The notes: generated by a model from the letters alone, not told the origin. A stretch of DNA of 64,000 nt from CAWBCR01 sp963787375 (GCA_963787375.1 CAWBCR010000031.1:226679-290678); one strand, 5' to 3'; positions 53,615-62,731 are shown, numbered from the stretch's first letter. A program made the numbers and translations.

Positions 53615-54382
53615 TCATTGGGTCCCCACCAACCGCGACAGCGCCATCGCCGCAAACGCCAGCGCAAACACGAACGTGTTGTTGGCCACGTGGATGGTGA
53701 TCGACGCCCACAGCGATTTGCTGCGGCTGAAGGCCCAGGCCAGCACCACGCCCAGCACAAACGCCGCGACCCCCGTCGCCAGGGATAGGTGCGCCGCCCC
53801 GAAGATCGCCGCGCTGATCAGGATGCCCGGCCACTCGCCGAGCTTCTCGCGCAGCCAGCGATACAGCACGCCGCGGAAGAACAGCTCCTCGCCGATGGGC
53901 ACCAGCACGCCGCCCAGCACGATGATCAGCAGCGCGCCGATCAGCGACACGTCGGGGATCAGCACGCCGCTGGCCTGCTCAAGGTCCTGCGCGCTGGGGT
54001 TGACCAGCGTCTGCACCGCCAGCCCCAGCCCCACCCGCACCGGCAGCAGCACCAGCGCCAGCCCGATCCCGGCCAGCACCCACATGATCGTGGTGCCGGT
54101 CAGCCCAATGTCACGCAGTGACAGGCCGCGCCGCGCCGCGCCCAGCAGCACCACGCTGGCGGGGATCAGCACGCCCTGCACCGCCAGGGCCAGCGTTACC
54201 GGGGCCAGCCAGGGCTTCGCGCCGATGGTCAGCGCCGTGGCCAGCCCGCTGGTGTCGGCCCGTGTGACCAGCACTCCCAGCGCCCCGGCCACGATCACCG
54301 CCGCCGAAATGATCAGCACGTCCGCGCCCGACCACGGCTGCGGCCATGACTGTGGCACCTGCTCAGTTGGTTGCTCGCTCAT
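53615..54382 (-). CDS. CPBP-family intramembrane metalloprotease
   Basis: About 255 residues, seven or eight membrane helices. The catalytic motifs are EELFFRGVLYRWL (EExxxR), IFGAAHL (FxxxH) and TIHVANNTFVF (HxxxN), all intact. The family (CAAX prenyl protease/Abi/bacteriocin self-immunity) cleaves peptides in the membrane. ATG 54382 opens MSEQPTEQVPQ; an upstream extension is probably not translated. First gene of the core next to the left arm, facing toward it. Confidence 0.9.
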   Translation of the reverse strand: MSEQPTEQVPQSWPQPWSGADVLIISAAVIVAGALGVLVTRADTSGLATALTIGAKPWLAPVTLALAVQGVLIPASVVLLGAARRGLSLRDIGLTGTTIMWVLAGIGLALVLLPVRVGLGLAVQTLVNPSAQDLEQASGVLIPDVSLIGALLIIVLGGVLVPIGEELFFRGVLYRWLREKLGEWPGILISAAIFGAAHLSLATGVAAFVLGVVLAWAFSRSKSLWASITIHVANNTFVFALAFAAMALSRLVGTQ

Positions 54383-54532
54383 CGTTTTGCTCGCTGTACG
54401 ATCTGAATGGCTGCGCGCGCAGCCTGTGTCGAGCATAGCAGATTGCGGGGCAGATGCAAAAAGCACGCCGGGAGCTTCTGGCTCCCGGCTGCGGACAATC
54501 TCACTCTGTGCGCTTGCCTGATGCGCTGATGC

Positions 54533-56425
54533 CTACCCGCCGCCGCTGGCGCGCTGCGCGCCGGCAGGAATGTAGCCGGGCGCGACCTGGTACACGGCCT
54601 GCCACGGCTCGTACTGGCTGAAGAAGGTGTCGCGGTACAGCACCTGGCCGTTGCGGTACACCGTGCGGTACACCGTCGCGTCGAAGCCGTTGACCGCGTA
54701 ATCGACCTTCTTGGTCTCCCCCGGCTTGAGGTCCGGGTTCTCTTCGTAGAGGTCGGGGCCATGCGGCACCGTGTTGGTGATGTACGGCCCGTCTTTCTCC
54801 ACCGTGCGCCCGTCCGACGTGCTGTAGAAGCGGAACGTGACCGTCAGGTTCTGGAGATCGGTCTGGGTCTCGATCAGCAGGTGGTAAGGCGTGTCGTTGC
54901 TGAAGCGCAGGTCGACCAGCGGCGAGTAGACCGTCGCGTCCATGCCCGCGCCTTCGCCCAAATCGTAGTAGTGCACCCAGTAGCCGTGCGGCCAGCGCTC
55001 CAGGATCGGGAAGCCGGCGTAGAACGCCGCCTGGAAGGCCGTCGTGCTGACCTGGCACACGCCGCCGCCTACCCCGGTGATGGTCCGCCCGTTGTAGATG
55101 ATCAGCGCCTGCTCGAAGCCGGTCTCGGTGCTCACGTCGCCCAGGTACTCGTTGAACGAGAAGTCCTGCCCCGGCTTGATGACCAGCCCGTCAAAGCGGC
55201 TGGCTGCCGTCTGGATGTTTGCTCGCCGCTCCAGCGACGACCCGGCGAAGAAGGTCGTCGCCGAGGAGACCAACTGGGTGATGCCCAGGTCCTGCCCGGT
55301 GGCCGTGTCGGGCACGTCCGGCTGGGTGGTGTCGAACACCAGCGGCACGTGGTAGCTGCCGGTGACGTCCATCTGCTGGATGAGCTGGATGGTGGCCGGA
55401 ATATCGAGCGAGCGGCCCGGATGGCTGTTGACGATAGGCGTCAACTGGCCGGTCGACTCATCAAACTCAAAGCGGGCGTCGGTAGGATCGTGGGCCAACT
55501 GTGAGGCCAGCGGCTGGAGGAACGAGCCAAGCTGGTTCTCGTCCAGCCGCGCCGAGTATTCCGCCGTGCCGTCGTTGTGCGGGACGCGATCGATGATCAG
55601 CATGCGGGCCAGCGACTCGCGCGAGGCGACCCACGGGCCGGGGTCGTTGGGGAAAGCGTTGCTGGTGTCGATGTACACCTCAAGGTCAGAGGCCAACACG
55701 GTGTTGACCGTCTGTGCGGCGGCGTCGGCAGACATGATCGCCGGCGGCGTCTCGACGACGGTCAGCGGCACCTCGCCGTTTTGCAGCGTCGGGATCAGCG
55801 CGCCCAGGTTCGCCAGCGTCGCGGGGACGTCCACCTGCCGCCCGATCTGCCCCGGCGTGGTCACCGCCTGGAGGCCCTGCACCACGATTGTCGCGTCGAG
55901 CGGGGGCCGGTCGATGCCGGCAGCGATCTGCTGTAAATAGGCGTTGGCCGCACGCTCGTCGTAGACGATCACCGGCGAGATGACGATCCCCTGCCGCCAC
56001 GCAGCAACCTGCTGGCGCAGGCTGGGCAGCAGTCCCTGCTGCCGCCCGACCCCGTAGGCGGCCTGCACGGTGCGGTCCACGTCGAACTGCACGCCAAGGT
56101 CGCCGGCGGTAATCGGCCAGACGTTAGTACCGTCGCGGAAGGTGATCGTGACACTCTGCGGGTAGTTGAAGCGCCCGGCCAGCACCGCCGCCGCTTCTTC
56201 AGTCTTCATGCCGCTCAGGTCGACGCCCCACACGCTGACGCCGGGGAAGATCGTCCCGTCGTAGTAAATCTGGTAGCCGGCGACCAGCAGCGCGGCCACC
56301 AGGTTGGTGAGGACGACAATCGAGACGAAGATGAGCGTCAGGCGGGCCAGCCACGGGCGAGCGGTGACGATGCGCCGCGCCCGGCGGCGAGAAGGAGCGA
56401 CGTGCTGTTCGCGTTCGGTGATCAT
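54533..56425 (-). CDS. VanW-family cell-wall protein with PG-binding-like domains
   Basis: About 630 residues. Single N-terminal membrane anchor after an Arg-rich cytoplasmic tail, so the body is outside. Two copies of a peptidoglycan-binding-like domain (PG_binding_4 type; for example GVDLSGMKTEEAAAVL, DEPTGQLTPIV-like FDESTGQLTPIVNSHPGRSL) precede the VanW domain: KPGQDFSFNEYLGDVSTETG, GGVCQVSTTAF and HGYWVHYYDLGEGAGMDATV. A G5-like C-terminal segment may follow. Likely binds the cell wall; VanW chemistry is unknown. It and the L,D-transpeptidase of the core share the PG-binding fold. Confidence 0.9.
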   Translation of the reverse strand: MITEREQHVAPSRRRARRIVTARPWLARLTLIFVSIVVLTNLVAALLVAGYQIYYDGTIFPGVSVWGVDLSGMKTEEAAAVLAGRFNYPQSVTITFRDGTNVWPITAGDLGVQFDVDRTVQAAYGVGRQQGLLPSLRQQVAAWRQGIVISPVIVYDERAANAYLQQIAAGIDRPPLDATIVVQGLQAVTTPGQIGRQVDVPATLANLGALIPTLQNGEVPLTVVETPPAIMSADAAAQTVNTVLASDLEVYIDTSNAFPNDPGPWVASRESLARMLIIDRVPHNDGTAEYSARLDENQLGSFLQPLASQLAHDPTDARFEFDESTGQLTPIVNSHPGRSLDIPATIQLIQQMDVTGSYHVPLVFDTTQPDVPDTATGQDLGITQLVSSATTFFAGSSLERRANIQTAASRFDGLVIKPGQDFSFNEYLGDVSTETGFEQALIIYNGRTITGVGGGVCQVSTTAFQAAFYAGFPILERWPHGYWVHYYDLGEGAGMDATVYSPLVDLRFSNDTPYHLLIETQTDLQNLTVTFRFYSTSDGRTVEKDGPYITNTVPHGPDLYEENPDLKPGETKKVDYAVNGFDATVYRTVYRNGQVLYRDTFFSQYEPWQAVYQVAPGYIPAGAQRASGGG

Positions 56426-56711
56426 AGGGCTACCGCTACACCTGTCTGTCAGGGCTTACAGCCTGTTCCGTTGTGGCGATTGTAGCATCTTGGCCGCGAT
56501 CCGGAAAGCGCAGGGCCGCAGGCCCGCCTGTCCGAATCCATGCGGCTGCCTCACGGCCTGAGGATACCGCGCAGCAGCGGTCCGCCGCTAATCACAGGCA
56601 AGCGGCACCCGGCTTTGGGCGCGCTCCGGGCGGCGGATGGACTGCCGCCTGCCCGGCTGGTATAGTTATGGCGTTGATTGATATACCTGTTCACAGCCAA
56701 AGGAGCCGCCG

Positions 56712-57395
56712 GTGTTCGACCTGACACCTGCCACCTTGATCTCAAACGCCATCGTGTTGCTGGTAGCGATGGCCGTCCACGAGTACGCGCACGCCTACAT
56801 CGCCTACCGCATGGGCAACTCGACGGCCAAAGAGCAGGGCCGCATGACACTCGATCCGCGCGCCAACATCAACGTGGGCGGCTTCATCATCGGCGTGCTG
56901 ATCGGCTTCGCCATCCTCGGCTCCGCGCCGGTCAACCCGTACCGTATGCGCAACCGCCGCTGGGGGATGTTCGCGGCGGTGCTGGCCGGGCCGGTCTCCA
57001 ACCTGATCGTCGCCGCCGTGTTCGCCATCCCGTTCCGGCTGGGGCTGATGATCCCCTCGCTCAGCGGTTCGCTGCTGAATGGCATGATCCCCACGCTCAA
57101 TCGCATCTGCACCGACATGATCTGGCTGAACGTGCTGCTTTTCGTGTTTAACATCCTGCCGCTGGCCCCGCTCGACGGCTGGACGATCACGCTGGCGGTC
57201 CTGCCGCCCGGCCCGGCGATCTGGTGGCAGCGCCACCAGCAGGAGAGCATGTACGTGCTGTACGCGCTGATCGGGCTGACATTCATCGCGCCGATGCTGG
57301 CCAACATCAGCCCGCTGCTGCGCTACGCCGACGTGCTGTCGTTTGTGATCGGCGGGCCCAGCACCATGATCCTGCGGCTGCTGCTGGGGATATAG
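56712..57395 (+). CDS. Site-2 protease-like membrane protein (M50)
   Basis: About 227 residues. VAMAVHEYAHAYIAYRMGN carries HExxH; LNVLLFVFNILPLAPLDGWT gives NxxPxxPLDG, both needed for zinc. Membrane helices as expected. GTG 56712 follows AAGGAG at 6 bases. A TATAGT near 56660 could be the -10. The stop TAG overlaps the next gene's GTG (TAGTG). Confidence 0.92.
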   Translation: MFDLTPATLISNAIVLLVAMAVHEYAHAYIAYRMGNSTAKEQGRMTLDPRANINVGGFIIGVLIGFAILGSAPVNPYRMRNRRWGMFAAVLAGPVSNLIVAAVFAIPFRLGLMIPSLSGSLLNGMIPTLNRICTDMIWLNVLLFVFNILPLAPLDGWTITLAVLPPGPAIWWQRHQQESMYVLYALIGLTFIAPMLANISPLLRYADVLSFVIGGPSTMILRLLLGI

Positions 57396-57904
57396 TGCAC
57401 CGTCTCCGGCAGGGCCTGCGCGCGCTGACTGCCTTCACCCGCCCGGTCGACTTCGACGCGGCGCGCGCGGTCCTCTCGCCCGGCCTTTTGCCGCTGTTCG
57501 AGCGCATGCGCCGCAGCGAGCAGCAGCACAGCCTGCGCGTGATGCGCGCCCTGCAGGTGGCTGGTCACACCCACCCCGATCTGCTGACTGCCGCTCTGCT
57601 GCACGACTGCGGCAAGGCGCGTGTCCCGCTGACGCTGTTCGGGCGGACGCTGACCGTGCTGGCCCGGCGCTTCACACCGCGCCTCGCCGCGCGCCTGTCG
57701 GAGGGTGACCCGCGCGGGCTGCGCCGCCCGTTCGTCGTGGCGCGCTGCCACCCGGACTGGTCCGCCGCCGACATGGCCGCCGCCGGTGCGCCGCCGCTGG
57801 CTGTGGCGCTCGCCCGCCGCCACGCCGATCGCGTGGCGGGGTCGCCGCAAAGCGAGGGAGATCAGCTGCTGGCGCTGCTCCAGAAGGCTGACGACTGGGA
57901 GTAG
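57395..57904 (+). CDS. HD-domain phosphohydrolase
   Basis: About 169 residues. RRSEQQHSLRVMRALQVAGH and LLTAALLHDCGKARVPLTLF give the H...HD...D pattern of the HD superfamily, with later VARCHPDWSAADMAAAGAPP. The substrate (nucleotide or cyclic dinucleotide) is not known. GTG 57395 overlaps the upstream stop by one base, so the gene is coupled to the M50 gene. Confidence 0.85.
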   Translation: MHRLRQGLRALTAFTRPVDFDAARAVLSPGLLPLFERMRRSEQQHSLRVMRALQVAGHTHPDLLTAALLHDCGKARVPLTLFGRTLTVLARRFTPRLAARLSEGDPRGLRRPFVVARCHPDWSAADMAAAGAPPLAVALARRHADRVAGSPQSEGDQLLALLQKADDWE

Positions 57905-58112
57905 GAGGAGATTCCGGGGCGCTGCCCCGGACCCCGCCAGGGGACCAAGTCCCCCGGACCCTGCGTGGATGCTCAGGCGCGCCGCGCGGAGCATCACGCC
58001 AACAGTAGTTTGCTGCGCCTCTCCATCAGCGATGGTTACGGGGTGAAGGGGCCGAAGGCCCCTTCGGGGGTGCGGGGGCAGCGCCCCTGCATCTTCCCAG
58101 CGAGGGAATCAC
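57905..58112. repeat. GC-rich intergenic inverted repeats
   Basis: GGGGCGCTGCCCC near 57915 faces GGGGGCAGCGCCCC near 58075, with GGGGCCGAAGGCCCC between. REP-like; no gene. Confidence 0.5.
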
Positions 58113-58797
58113 ATGACCACCTTCATCGACCTCAGCCACGACTTTGAAGATGGGATGCCGGGCTTCCGGCTGAAGGCCCCGGACGGCAGCGTCACCGAAG
58201 TACACGGCGCACATCCGGCCTTTCATGACGCACGAGGAGTCGAAGCCGCGCTATGACGGCAAGGCAATGTTCGAGGTGACGGAGATCACGTTCCAGACGT
58301 CGATTGGCACCTACCTTGATTCGCCCTACCACCGCTATCCGGACCGCCGCGACATCAGCCAATTGCGGCTCGACGAGGTGATCCTGCCCGGCGTGGTCAT
58401 CGACGTGCGCGGGCGCGGCCCATTCGAGGCGGTGGGCCTCGACGCGCTGGGCACGCCGCCCGACGTGCGCGGCAGGGCGGTGCTGTTCAACTTCGGCTGG
58501 GACGCCCACTGGGGCCGCGAGGAATATCACGCCTACCCGTTCATCGCCCGCGACGTGATCGACTGGCTGATCGAGGCCGGCGCGAAGCTGGTCGGCGTCG
58601 ACACGATCAACGTCGACAGCTCGCGCGACCCGGAGCGCCCAGCGCACAGCGCCTTCCTCCAGCGCGACGTGCTGATCGTGGAGAACATGGCCAACCTGGC
58701 CGCGCTGCACGGCGTCGACTTCCGCTTCTTTGCCGTGCCGATCAAGGGCGTGAAGGTCGCCGCGATGCCGGTCCGCGCCTTCGCCGAGGTCGGCTAG
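58113..58797 (+). CDS. Cyclase-family protein (kynurenine-formamidase-like), one frameshift
   Basis: About 228 residues. ATG 58113 gives FIDLSHDFEDGMPGF, then a frame change near 58200 and YTAHIRPFMTHEESKPRY, FQTSIGTYLDSPYHRYPDRR, LPGVVIDVRGRGPFEAVGLD and AHSAFLQRDVLIVENMANL. The fold is the putative cyclase/formamidase one. The metal motif normally reads HxGTHxDxPxH; here it is SIGTYLDSPYH, so two of three His are missing and metal binding is doubtful. Function unassigned. Confidence 0.8.
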
Positions 58798-58857
58798 GGG
58801 CCACCCCTCCCGCCATTCGCCGGAGCGGGGGATGTCGTCGGTGTGATGAGCGTGAAC

Positions 58858-58863
58858 TATAAT
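58858..58863 (+). promoter_or_regulatory. -10 box (TATAAT) of the PIN toxin-antitoxin operon
   Basis: TATAAT 38 bases before ATG 58901; -35 unclear. Confidence 0.4.
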
Positions 58864-58900
58864 ATAGGTACGTTATCGAAATCGAGCGGGGAACCAGACC

Positions 58901-59209
58901 ATGAGCACAAAGTCGTTCGACCAGGTTCTGCATGCCGCCGAGCAGCTCACCCCCCAGGAACAGGACGCATTGATTGCGCACCTGCGCGCCAGGAGTCAGG
59001 TCTCACCCTCCGAACGCAGTGCGCGGCTCCGCGAGGAGATCAGGGCTGAGTTTGCGCGCCGCAAAGCCGCCGGGGCCTTCGATAACCTGGAAAGCCTCAA
59101 AGGGAAGTTTGCGCGTCCTGGTGCACCTGCCGACGCAGACGAGGTGGAATCTTACCTGCGCAGCCTGAGCACTGATTGGGAGAAAGACCTTGACGATCTC
59201 GCCGGCTGA
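58901..59209 (+). CDS. Antitoxin of the VapC-like pair
   Basis: About 102 residues. Helical N-terminus (VLHAAEQLTPQEQDALIAHL) then Arg-rich and acidic regions; the C-terminus ends LSTDWEKDLDDLAG. Small, immediately upstream of and overlapping (20 bases) the PIN toxin. No DNA-binding fold was identified with confidence, though a ribbon-helix-helix or helical antitoxin fold is expected. Confidence 0.72.
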   Translation: MSTKSFDQVLHAAEQLTPQEQDALIAHLRARSQVSPSERSARLREEIRAEFARRKAAGAFDNLESLKGKFARPGAPADADEVESYLRSLSTDWEKDLDDLAG

Positions 59210-59606
59210 GACTCCAGCCACCTACGTCGTCGACACGAGCGCACTGATCTGGTACCTGACCAACCATCCCCAGTTGAGCAAACAAGTGGAGACCATTTTT
59301 GAAGCAGCCAGGCGCGGCGAGGTCCACCTGGTTGTTTCGGCTATCTCGGTTGCCGAGATGTTCTTCTCAGACAAGAAGTTCGGGCATTTCACCGATTTTG
59401 CCGCCGTGTACCGCGCGTTGAAGGCCAGACCCGAATTCGAGTTCGTGCCATTCGATTCGGATGACGTGCTGGACTTTGATCAGGATGCGGCTGTGCCAGA
59501 GATGCATGACCGGATCATCGCCGGCCTGGCGCGGCGCTTGGGCGTGCCTGTGCTGACCAATGACCCGCACATTGTCCAATCGGGCCTTGTGAAAACGGAG
59601 TGGTGA
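59190..59606 (+). CDS. PIN-domain toxin, VapC family
   Basis: About 138 residues. VVDTSALIWYL (first Asp), SVAEMFF (Glu), EMHDRIIAGLARRLG (Asp) and VLTNDPHI (Asp) are the PIN active-site residues. The toxins cleave tRNA or rRNA. It overlaps the antitoxin gene by 20 bases, as in typical VapBC operons. ATG 59190 was used; the PIN fold starts about residue 12. Confidence 0.9.
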   Translation: MTISPAETPATYVVDTSALIWYLTNHPQLSKQVETIFEAARRGEVHLVVSAISVAEMFFSDKKFGHFTDFAAVYRALKARPEFEFVPFDSDDVLDFDQDAAVPEMHDRIIAGLARRLGVPVLTNDPHIVQSGLVKTEW

Positions 59607-59785
59607 TCCTATACCCACCCGCAAAAAGCTCATCGAAATCGTCCTGCCGCTCGAAGCCCTCAAAGCGGTGAGGGCGCGCGCCCAATAGGGCGTCGGAAGG
59701 AGATGAGGCCCTCACCCCCTACGCGATCCTTGCAGTCGCCTTGCAAGCCCCTCACCCGGCGAACTTCCTGCCGCGTTCTGGCGTT

Positions 59786-61417
59786 ATGATACACAGAGAC
59801 ATCGCCTATAATGGGCATAACGCGACAGGACTTATCGATGCAAGGGACTATGGAACCACAAGCCCAATCCAGACCACAGCCTCGCCGCCTGCGGCGCAGC
59901 CGCCGCCACAATTGTTCAATCGCTTCACGATCCGCTCGGCGGCGCTGGGTGTCGCGCTGGGCGGGCTGGCCTTCGGCCTGCTGGCGGTGATCGGCGCGCT
60001 AAGCGTCTTCGCGACCTACGCGCTGGGCGACCGCGCGCTGCCCGGCGTGACGGCTGCCGGCGTGCCGCTGGGCCGAATGACGCAGGCCGAGGCCGCGCAG
60101 GCGCTTGAGACGGCCTGGAGCGGCAGCGGCGCGACCGTCGCGCTGACCGACGGCGCGCAGACGTGGCGGGCCGCGCCCGCCGCGCTGGGCTTCACGCTCG
60201 ATGCACAGGCCACCGCGCAGCAGGCCGTCACGATGGGCCGCGAGGGCGGCGCAGGGCCGGGGCTGTTCGACGTGCTGCTGCATGGCGCGTCGGTGGCACC
60301 GGTGATCTCGTATGACGACGGCGCGGCACGGTCGGCGCTTGAGACGCTGGCCTCGTCGCTCAGCCAGCCGGCGCAGGACGCCACGCTGAAGATCGACGGG
60401 GGGCAGGTGACGGCGGTAGCCGGGCAGCCGGGCCGCGCGCTCGACGTGGACGCGACGCTGGCCGCGTGGCGCGTCGAGCCTGGCGCGCTGGTCGCCGGGG
60501 GCAGTTTGCCGCTGGTCTTCACGCCAGTTGCGCCGCGCATCGCCGACGCGTCGGCGGCGCTGGCCGAGGCGCAGCCGCTGCTGTCTGCGCCGCTCAGCCT
60601 GAGGCTGTACGACCCCTTCGCCGATCAGGGCATCGAGCGCAGCATCCCGCCGGAGGACATCGCCACCTGGCTCGACCTGAACTACGGCGAAGACGGGCTA
60701 CACGTGTCGGTCGACGCGGACAAGGTCAGCGCGTACCTGAGTCAGCTTGCCGGCAGCCTGCTGACCGATGGCCGCACCGTCGATACGTCCAACGGCGGCG
60801 ACGTGCTGCTGCGCGCGCTGCGCACCCACGCGCCCGCCACGCTGACCGTCCACTACCCGCCGACGATCTACACCGTCGAGGCCGGCGACACGCTGATCAG
60901 CATCTCGTGGAAGGTGGGGATGCCGTTCTGGCGGATCGCCAACGCCAACCCCGACGTCAACCCCGACGCGCTGACGGTCGGGCAGCAACTGACCATCCCG
61001 TCGCTGAACGACCTGCTGCCGCTGCCGGTGATCCCCAACAAGCGGATCGTGGTCAGCATCACCGACCAGCACCTGTGGGTCTACGAGAACGGGCAGCAGG
61101 TCAACGACTTCGTGATCAGCACCGGCATCGACCGCTCGCCGACGCAGCCGGGCATCTTCCAGGTGCAGACCCACGAGCTGAACGCCTACGCGTCGTTGTG
61201 GGACCTGTACATGCCGCACTTCCTGGGCATTTACGAGGCGTGGCCCGGTTTCATGAACGGCTTCCACGGGCTGCCGACGCTATCCGGCGGGCGGCTGCTG
61301 TGGGCCGACGTGCTGGGCCATCCGGCCTCGTTTGGCTGCATCATCCTCAACCTCGACGCGGGTGAGTGGCTGTACAACTGGGCCGAGGACGGGGTGGTGG
61401 TGGAGATCAGGCGGTAG
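59786..61417 (+). CDS. LysM/L,D-transpeptidase-type cell-wall protein
   Basis: About 540 residues. One membrane helix (SAALGVALGGLAFGLLAVIG), two PG_binding_4-like domains, a LysM (YTVEAGDTLISISWKVGMPF with VNPDALTVGQQLTIP) and a C-terminal YkuD domain with HPASFGCIILNLD (the His...S-x-G-C nucleophile motif). YkuD enzymes cross-link peptidoglycan by L,D-transpeptidation. TATAAT at 59807-59812 would start the mRNA after ATG 59786, so the natural start may be ATG 59838 or 59850 (MEPQAQSRPQPRRL) with a frame change near 59915. This uncertainty affects only the cytosolic N-terminus. Confidence 0.88.
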   Translation: MIHRDIAYNGHNATGLIDARDYGTTSPIQTTASPPAAQPPPQLFNRFTIRSAALGVALGGLAFGLLAVIGALSVFATYALGDRALPGVTAAGVPLGRMTQAEAAQALETAWSGSGATVALTDGAQTWRAAPAALGFTLDAQATAQQAVTMGREGGAGPGLFDVLLHGASVAPVISYDDGAARSALETLASSLSQPAQDATLKIDGGQVTAVAGQPGRALDVDATLAAWRVEPGALVAGGSLPLVFTPVAPRIADASAALAEAQPLLSAPLSLRLYDPFADQGIERSIPPEDIATWLDLNYGEDGLHVSVDADKVSAYLSQLAGSLLTDGRTVDTSNGGDVLLRALRTHAPATLTVHYPPTIYTVEAGDTLISISWKVGMPFWRIANANPDVNPDALTVGQQLTIPSLNDLLPLPVIPNKRIVVSITDQHLWVYENGQQVNDFVISTGIDRSPTQPGIFQVQTHELNAYASLWDLYMPHFLGIYEAWPGFMNGFHGLPTLSGGRLLWADVLGHPASFGCIILNLDAGEWLYNWAEDGVVVEIRR

Positions 61418-61951
61418 GGGGAGAAGAGAGGACTTACCGCGAGGGCGCAAAGGAGGAGGAAGAAGAAGACTAACCGCAGAGGTCGCAGAGAGCGCAGAGG
61501 GCGCTGTATTCAATTTGTGGGTGCCCACGGATGGCTTGTGGCCGGGTGGAACACGACGGGGTGGGAAGCCGAAGCTGTGGGCGCAGCCTCCTGCACACGA
61601 TGGCTGCCGAAGCGCGGCAAGCTGCCATCGACCTTCCGAGCGCCTGACTCTCCCGCCGCCGCCCCCGCCCGATTGGGCGGTCACCGATCTTGCGGCGGGC
61701 GCGCTGAAGGCGCTGTGATGCGGAATCCCGTGTGACCGATATCCTTCCTTCTCGCCACCGAGGCCCCCTGCGCGACAATCCATAGTCTGCGTCAGGCGGC
61801 GGACGGGGCGGGCGCGGCGCGCGGGCTGCGACGTTGGCGGGCGGCGGGGGGACCATCATTATCCCTCTGCCGTGGGTCCCGCTGCGGGCGCGGCGGGCGC
61901 GCGAGCGCCGTGAGATAGTGCGCTGCGCCGGGAATTCCCGGCGAAACGCGT

Positions 61952-61999
61952 AGAACTTATGTTCTAAATCATTGTAGGGTGGGGGAGAAAAAGAGTCAA
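61952..61999 (-). promoter_or_regulatory. Sigma-70 promoter with LexA-type operator, right arm
   Basis: TTGACT (61994-61999), 17-base spacer, TACAAT (61971-61976), then AGAACATAAGTTCT (61952-61965). Reads leftwards into the core; the mirror image of the left-arm promoter. Confidence 0.7.
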
Positions 62000-62155
62000 G
62001 GGGTTGGCGTTGATCATCCGTATAACGGGAGGTTAGAGTTTGCAAACGGTCGCAAATGAGCTCTGCTCATTTGCTCAGGCAGTTTGCCCGCCGGCAACGC
62101 GCCCGCGGGCGCAGATGGCTATCAGCGGAGGCATATCGACATAAGTCCAATCCGC

Positions 62156-62519
62156 ATGTCACGCGTCGAAGAAGCGATCCGCGCTGTCCTGGCGTTCAAC
62201 GAGGCCTTCAACCGCCACGATGTCGCCGGGATGATGGCGCTGATGAGCGAGGACTGCGTCTTCGAAAACACGGCCCCGGCTCCCGATGGCACGCTGTATT
62301 CGGGGAAGGAAGCCGTGACGCAGTTCTGGCGGGTTAACCCACAAGTCGCCCCAGGCCCACATCGACATCGAGGAGGTTTTCAGCGTGGGTAACCGGTGTA
62401 TCATGCGCTGGAACTATAGCTGGGTGGATGGGGCCGGAACAGAAGGGCATGTCCGGGTCCACGTCTTCAAAGTGAAGGATGGTCTCATCTGCGAAAAGCT
62501 GTCGTACGTCAAAGGATAG
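62156..62519 (+). pseudogene. NTF2-like protein, right copy, start lost and frame broken
   Basis: The ATG used in the left copy (after GGAGGCATATCGAC) is ATA here, so translation would have to start at ATG 62156 (MSRVEEAIRAVLAFNEAFNR). After QFWR the sequence differs (VNPQV instead of QDFFR) and the frame is lost at about the same place as in the left arm. It ends LICEKLSYVKG then TAG 62519. Confidence 0.75.
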
Positions 62520-62731
62520 GGTGGTTGGGCTGTTTTCGCGCGATCTGGCAGGGGGGTGGCGGGGTGACAGCCGTATAATAATGAAGGGTAGAGTTTGCTA
62601 ACCGGGAGGTGAACAGCACAGAGCATCGGCCTGCTGGTGCTCTATTCGACGGCAATTCGTGGCAAGGGGGACAAAAGCCGCCACCCCCACTCAATTGGGC
62701 GGGATGACGATTTGCCAGTCAGCCCGGAAGC
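62520..62731. other. Edge of right arm and transition to AT-rich island
   Basis: The arm ends near 62560. TAGAGTTTGCTAACC (near 62590) is a third copy of a motif found at 53022 and 62035. No gene. Confidence 0.4.

Larger units (their letters stand above)
61473..62560. repeat. Inverted repeat, right arm (about 1.1 kb)
   Basis: Reverse complement of the left arm (52468-53600) with minor divergence. Same order from outside in: NTF2-like gene copy, promoter with LexA-type box, non-coding GC-rich part. Between the promoter and the box it differs by one spacer base, and it has a perfect CGCCGGGAATTCCCGGCG palindrome where the left has an imperfect one. Confidence 0.92.

Noticed and set aside
53219..53788. 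Pro/Arg-rich frame directly downstream of the left LexA-type promoter
   Set aside because: Considered as the SOS-regulated product, and the equivalent right-arm frame is similar, but substitutions between arms fall in all codon positions and composition is typical of GC-rich noise.
53295..54521. 408-codon plus-strand frame starting in the left arm
   Set aside because: It runs antisense to the CPBP protease; its first part is partly shared with a right-arm frame only because the arms are repeats.
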